From assembly GCF_000004195.4 (NCBI RefSeq), contig NC_030678.2, positions 58,497,378 to 58,561,377 of the forward strand: a stretch of 64,000 nt of DNA, written 5' to 3'. Within the stretch, counting starts at the first letter, position 1. Each line of letters begins with the position of its first letter. The notes beneath the pieces were generated by a model that was not told the origin of the DNA, did not search any database, and worked only from the letters and a program-made list of their open reading frames with translations. The position numbers and the translations under genes were made by a program. Positions 61,526 to 64,000 of this stretch are shown here, piece after piece. Source of the DNA: Xenopus tropicalis. Its lineage: Eukaryota; Chordata; Amphibia; Anura; Pipidae.

Positions 61526-62079
61526 CTGAGCATCAGAGTTTAATGGAGCTCCATTCCGATTGACTATCGAGGCTGTGCGTTTATGGCTGACATGATTATC
61601 CTAATCAAGAGAAGTCTTAAGGTCATTTACCCAGAAAATAAAATGCTGGCATATTTCCTTTTTTTTGTCATGTTTATTATCATGTTTCCATGTCTCATAT
61701 TTTACCATGTCACATCTATACTTGGTCAACATTTATCCAGATCTCTCTATATATTTTATTTGGCAAAATCCTTTTGCTCACAGGAAGGGCAGTGTCTGGA
61801 TTGAGCCACAATAGTCTCAGTGAGTTTTACTTTATGAATACTGTTACAATATTTTAACAGTATAAAACATCTTAAATTCATTTTTGTTAATTAAGTCTGT
61901 GAAAATATATAATATATGGAAATAAGAGCAATATGTTTTAACTCTACAGGACTGGATCACCTAAAAGTGATATACACATACTATATACTATATTATATTT
62001 GCAACATTTGGTTTATTATTGTGTAGGTTAAAACACATATTTTCATCATACACCCATGTTTATCATGAGTCAAATAAGG

Positions 62080-62345
62080 TTGACACCTGGCCGGTACTTT
62101 ACCTGCCTAGCCAGTAAAACACCTGCCAAGGCCGGGGCCGATATTATAAACTTACACCCCCAATCTGCCAATAACTTGTCTTGTTTCTTCCTGAACACGC
62201 TTTCTATCCACCCCTCTGGCCGTCACCACACCATTACTCCACCCATTTGGTGTAAGTGACCCTCCCATTTGACATAATCACACCACCCCTTCTGTGTCTG
62301 CCCCCTAGCTGCCACTAAAATTTAGAAAGGTGGCAAACCTGGAGT
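62080..62345. repeat. Possible foldback repeat, CACCTGGCCGGTAC type
   Basis: TTGACACCTGGCCGGTAC on the left and AGGTGGCAAACCTGG on the right suggest inverted ends of a dispersed repeat with GCC-rich inner words (GCCAAGGCCGGGGCC). Weak. Confidence 0.4.
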
Positions 62346-62490
62346 CACACATGTAACAATGGTTGTGTACAAAGAGCCCTTTGCATAATATCGCTGTATG
62401 TACATACTTTTGACAGTTGAATAACATGCAAATGCCCATATTTTATTAAGGATTTTGTACCATGCATAGTAGCTCCACCCATGGTAGCCA

Positions 62491-62534
62491 AGCCGCGGTG
62501 ACTGATCTCCCCATGTACCACTGCCCTAAAAGGT
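62491..62534. mobile_element. GGGCTCTGG-family scrap
   Basis: GCCGCGGTGACTGATCTCC then CCATGTACCACTGCCC and TAA: a decayed right end of the family. Confidence 0.5.
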
Positions 62535-63006
62535 AATATAGTGTCACCACTTTCAAAATATTCAAATTATTTATTCTCACTCTTTGATCTTGCAAGAATT
62601 GCCCTGACATCAGAATCTCAGATTTCTGGTAAAGGTCACTGCTGCTTGCCCTACACCAGTAATTCATAAAGCTGCTATTTGATCTGACTAATATAAATTA
62701 GCTAGAGCTTTAGCTCCTCAGTGATGAGCATAAAACAAAAAGGGTAAAAGAGACTGTTTTGCCTAAAGCTGGAATCTGTAACTATGTCAACATATTGCAA
62801 CAACGGAAACAAATCTTGAAATTTTCTGGCAGAATGGAATTCAGGCACATTGTTGGTCACTGCTGGATAATATGTTCAACATGGCATAATTCTGTACTTC
62901 ATTATATAATGATAGAGTGTACTTTGCTTATTTTTGCTTTATTTTACAAAAAACTTCCAATGTTCTAATTGAAAAAATGAGTGCCGGCACTGTAGTTTCC
63001 ATGTTC

Positions 63007-63183
63007 AAAAAACAAAGTGCTGGAACCTTCAGGTCAATAAGCATAGAAAAAAATGATCAAACATCATTGTGCACTTCAGATGTGCATAGTGTTATTGGGC
63101 TTATAATGAACAAATAGATATCTGTTCCTGCATATTGTAGTGTTAGTGTTTGGTTTCCTTCCTGAGATACCTCTGTGGGTCAG
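63007..63183. repeat. Second of two related 175-bp copies
   Basis: Same order and orientation as 61351-61525, spaced about 1.65 kb. Confidence 0.88.
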
Positions 63184-63307
63184 TTAAATGGTAATGCAAT
63201 GTCAGGAGCATGTATCAAATATTGCTATTTAATGCATTCGTTCATTTTGTATGTACAGGCAGGCCTGGATTCGCGGTGAGGCCACAAAGGCCCGGCCTAG
63301 GTCGGAA

Positions 63308-63501
63308 CATATAAGGATTAATTATATCTTAGTTGGGGTCAAGTACAATGCACTGTTTTAATATAACAGAGAAAAAGGAAATCATTTTTAATAATTAGAA
63401 TTATTTGCTTATAATGGAGTCTATGGGGGATAGCCCTCCTGTAATTCTGAACTTTCTTAACTCTCTGAATAATGGGTTTCCCGATAACAGATCCTATACC
63501 T
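63308..63501. mobile_element. ACAGGTATGGG-type element, right part only
   Basis: ACATATAAGGATTAATTATA, CTTAGTTGGGGTCAAGTAC and GGAGTCTATGGGGGATAGCC match the 28.5-kb copy in the same orientation; ends GATCCTATACCTTTAG. Confidence 0.75.
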
Positions 63502-64000
63502 TTAGTAGATATAGATTGCTTAAATCGAGCATGTATGCTTTTTAACTACAATAAAACATGACAAATTGCTTTTTGCATGTACAAAAAATTCCACCTTTGC
63601 ATATTTACATGCATGCAAATGGGGGGTCATTGTTTGCCTTAGAAACCAGTCTATTTTGAATTACTATGGCAGTTATATGCTGAGGTCTGTGGAAAATGCC
63701 GTGGCTGAGAAAAGTACAGAGGTGACGCATATACAATCATAACACAAACAATAAATTGCTTTCTTAGTGTATTTCCACTTAATTACAGAAGCTCCCTGAT
63801 TTCCTTAGTAGAAGACCTTTCCAAGTTTTAAGAAAGCCCTAATTCAGATGCTTAAACTTTTGCATGCTGAATAATAAATGAAACAACCCTCTGGCAAATT
63901 TAAAGCTCTATAATATAGTGAATAAATATTTGTAGTTGTCAGGCTCGCCATGAATCATTCATGTTTTACCTAGGGATGGCTTGCTCAGACCTTAGGCATA

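Noticed and set aside
61583..61804. 73-codon frame with a hydrophobic segment that might be a small membrane protein
   Set aside because: Hydrophobicity follows from T-rich DNA; it lies in the MID1 intron without conserved features.

Overview
This window is vertebrate nuclear DNA, almost certainly from a frog of the genus Xenopus; I cannot separate X. tropicalis from X. laevis by eye. The reasons are the only real protein-coding exon, which is the first coding exon of MID1 (TRIM18), and a dense set of palindromic MITE families and CR1-type LINE pieces of the kind that fills Xenopus genomes. There is no operon, tRNA, rRNA or CRISPR. Nearly all short open frames are chance frames or run through palindromic transposons.

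Layout. 1-22.7 kb is a transposon-rich region upstream of the gene. It holds TTAA-flanked foldback elements (T2/Kolobok-like), TAA/TTA-flanked foldback elements (PIF/Harbinger-like) and CR1 LINE fragments. It also has a four-deep nest at 3.5-6.3 kb, an unusual 864-bp element with 15-bp inverted ends and a 10-bp target duplication at 10.7-11.5 kb, and a palindrome cluster at 17.7-22.7 kb. About 0.5 kb beyond the last palindrome lies a CpG-richer, largely repeat-free stretch (23.17-23.63 kb) with a CCAAT box and a GC-box-like site, ending in a good splice donor at 23,631. I read it as the promoter and non-coding exon 1 of MID1.

23.6-53.5 kb is then a large intron 1 with lighter repeat load, two possible alternative first exons (about 45.5-45.8 kb and 51.1-51.4 kb), an L2-like LINE fragment next to a SINE-like element, and further MITEs. 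Exon 2 (53,548-54,266) carries 56 nt of 5' UTR and codons 1-221 of MID1: the RING finger, B-box 1 and B-box 2. The rest of the protein (coiled coil, COS box, FN3, PRY/SPRY) must lie beyond the window. 54.3-64 kb is the start of intron 2, with scattered repeats and one pair of related 175-bp copies 1.65 kb apart.

Most interesting points: a palindromic MITE whose host flank has been copied in inverted orientation on its other side (20,726-21,160), explained by template switching and supported by inverted instead of direct TAA target sites; a predicted uORF that spans the exon 1/exon 2 junction and stops 2 nt before the MID1 start codon; and the 10-bp-TSD element with its own TATA-like motif. 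No new multi-gene system is visible here.
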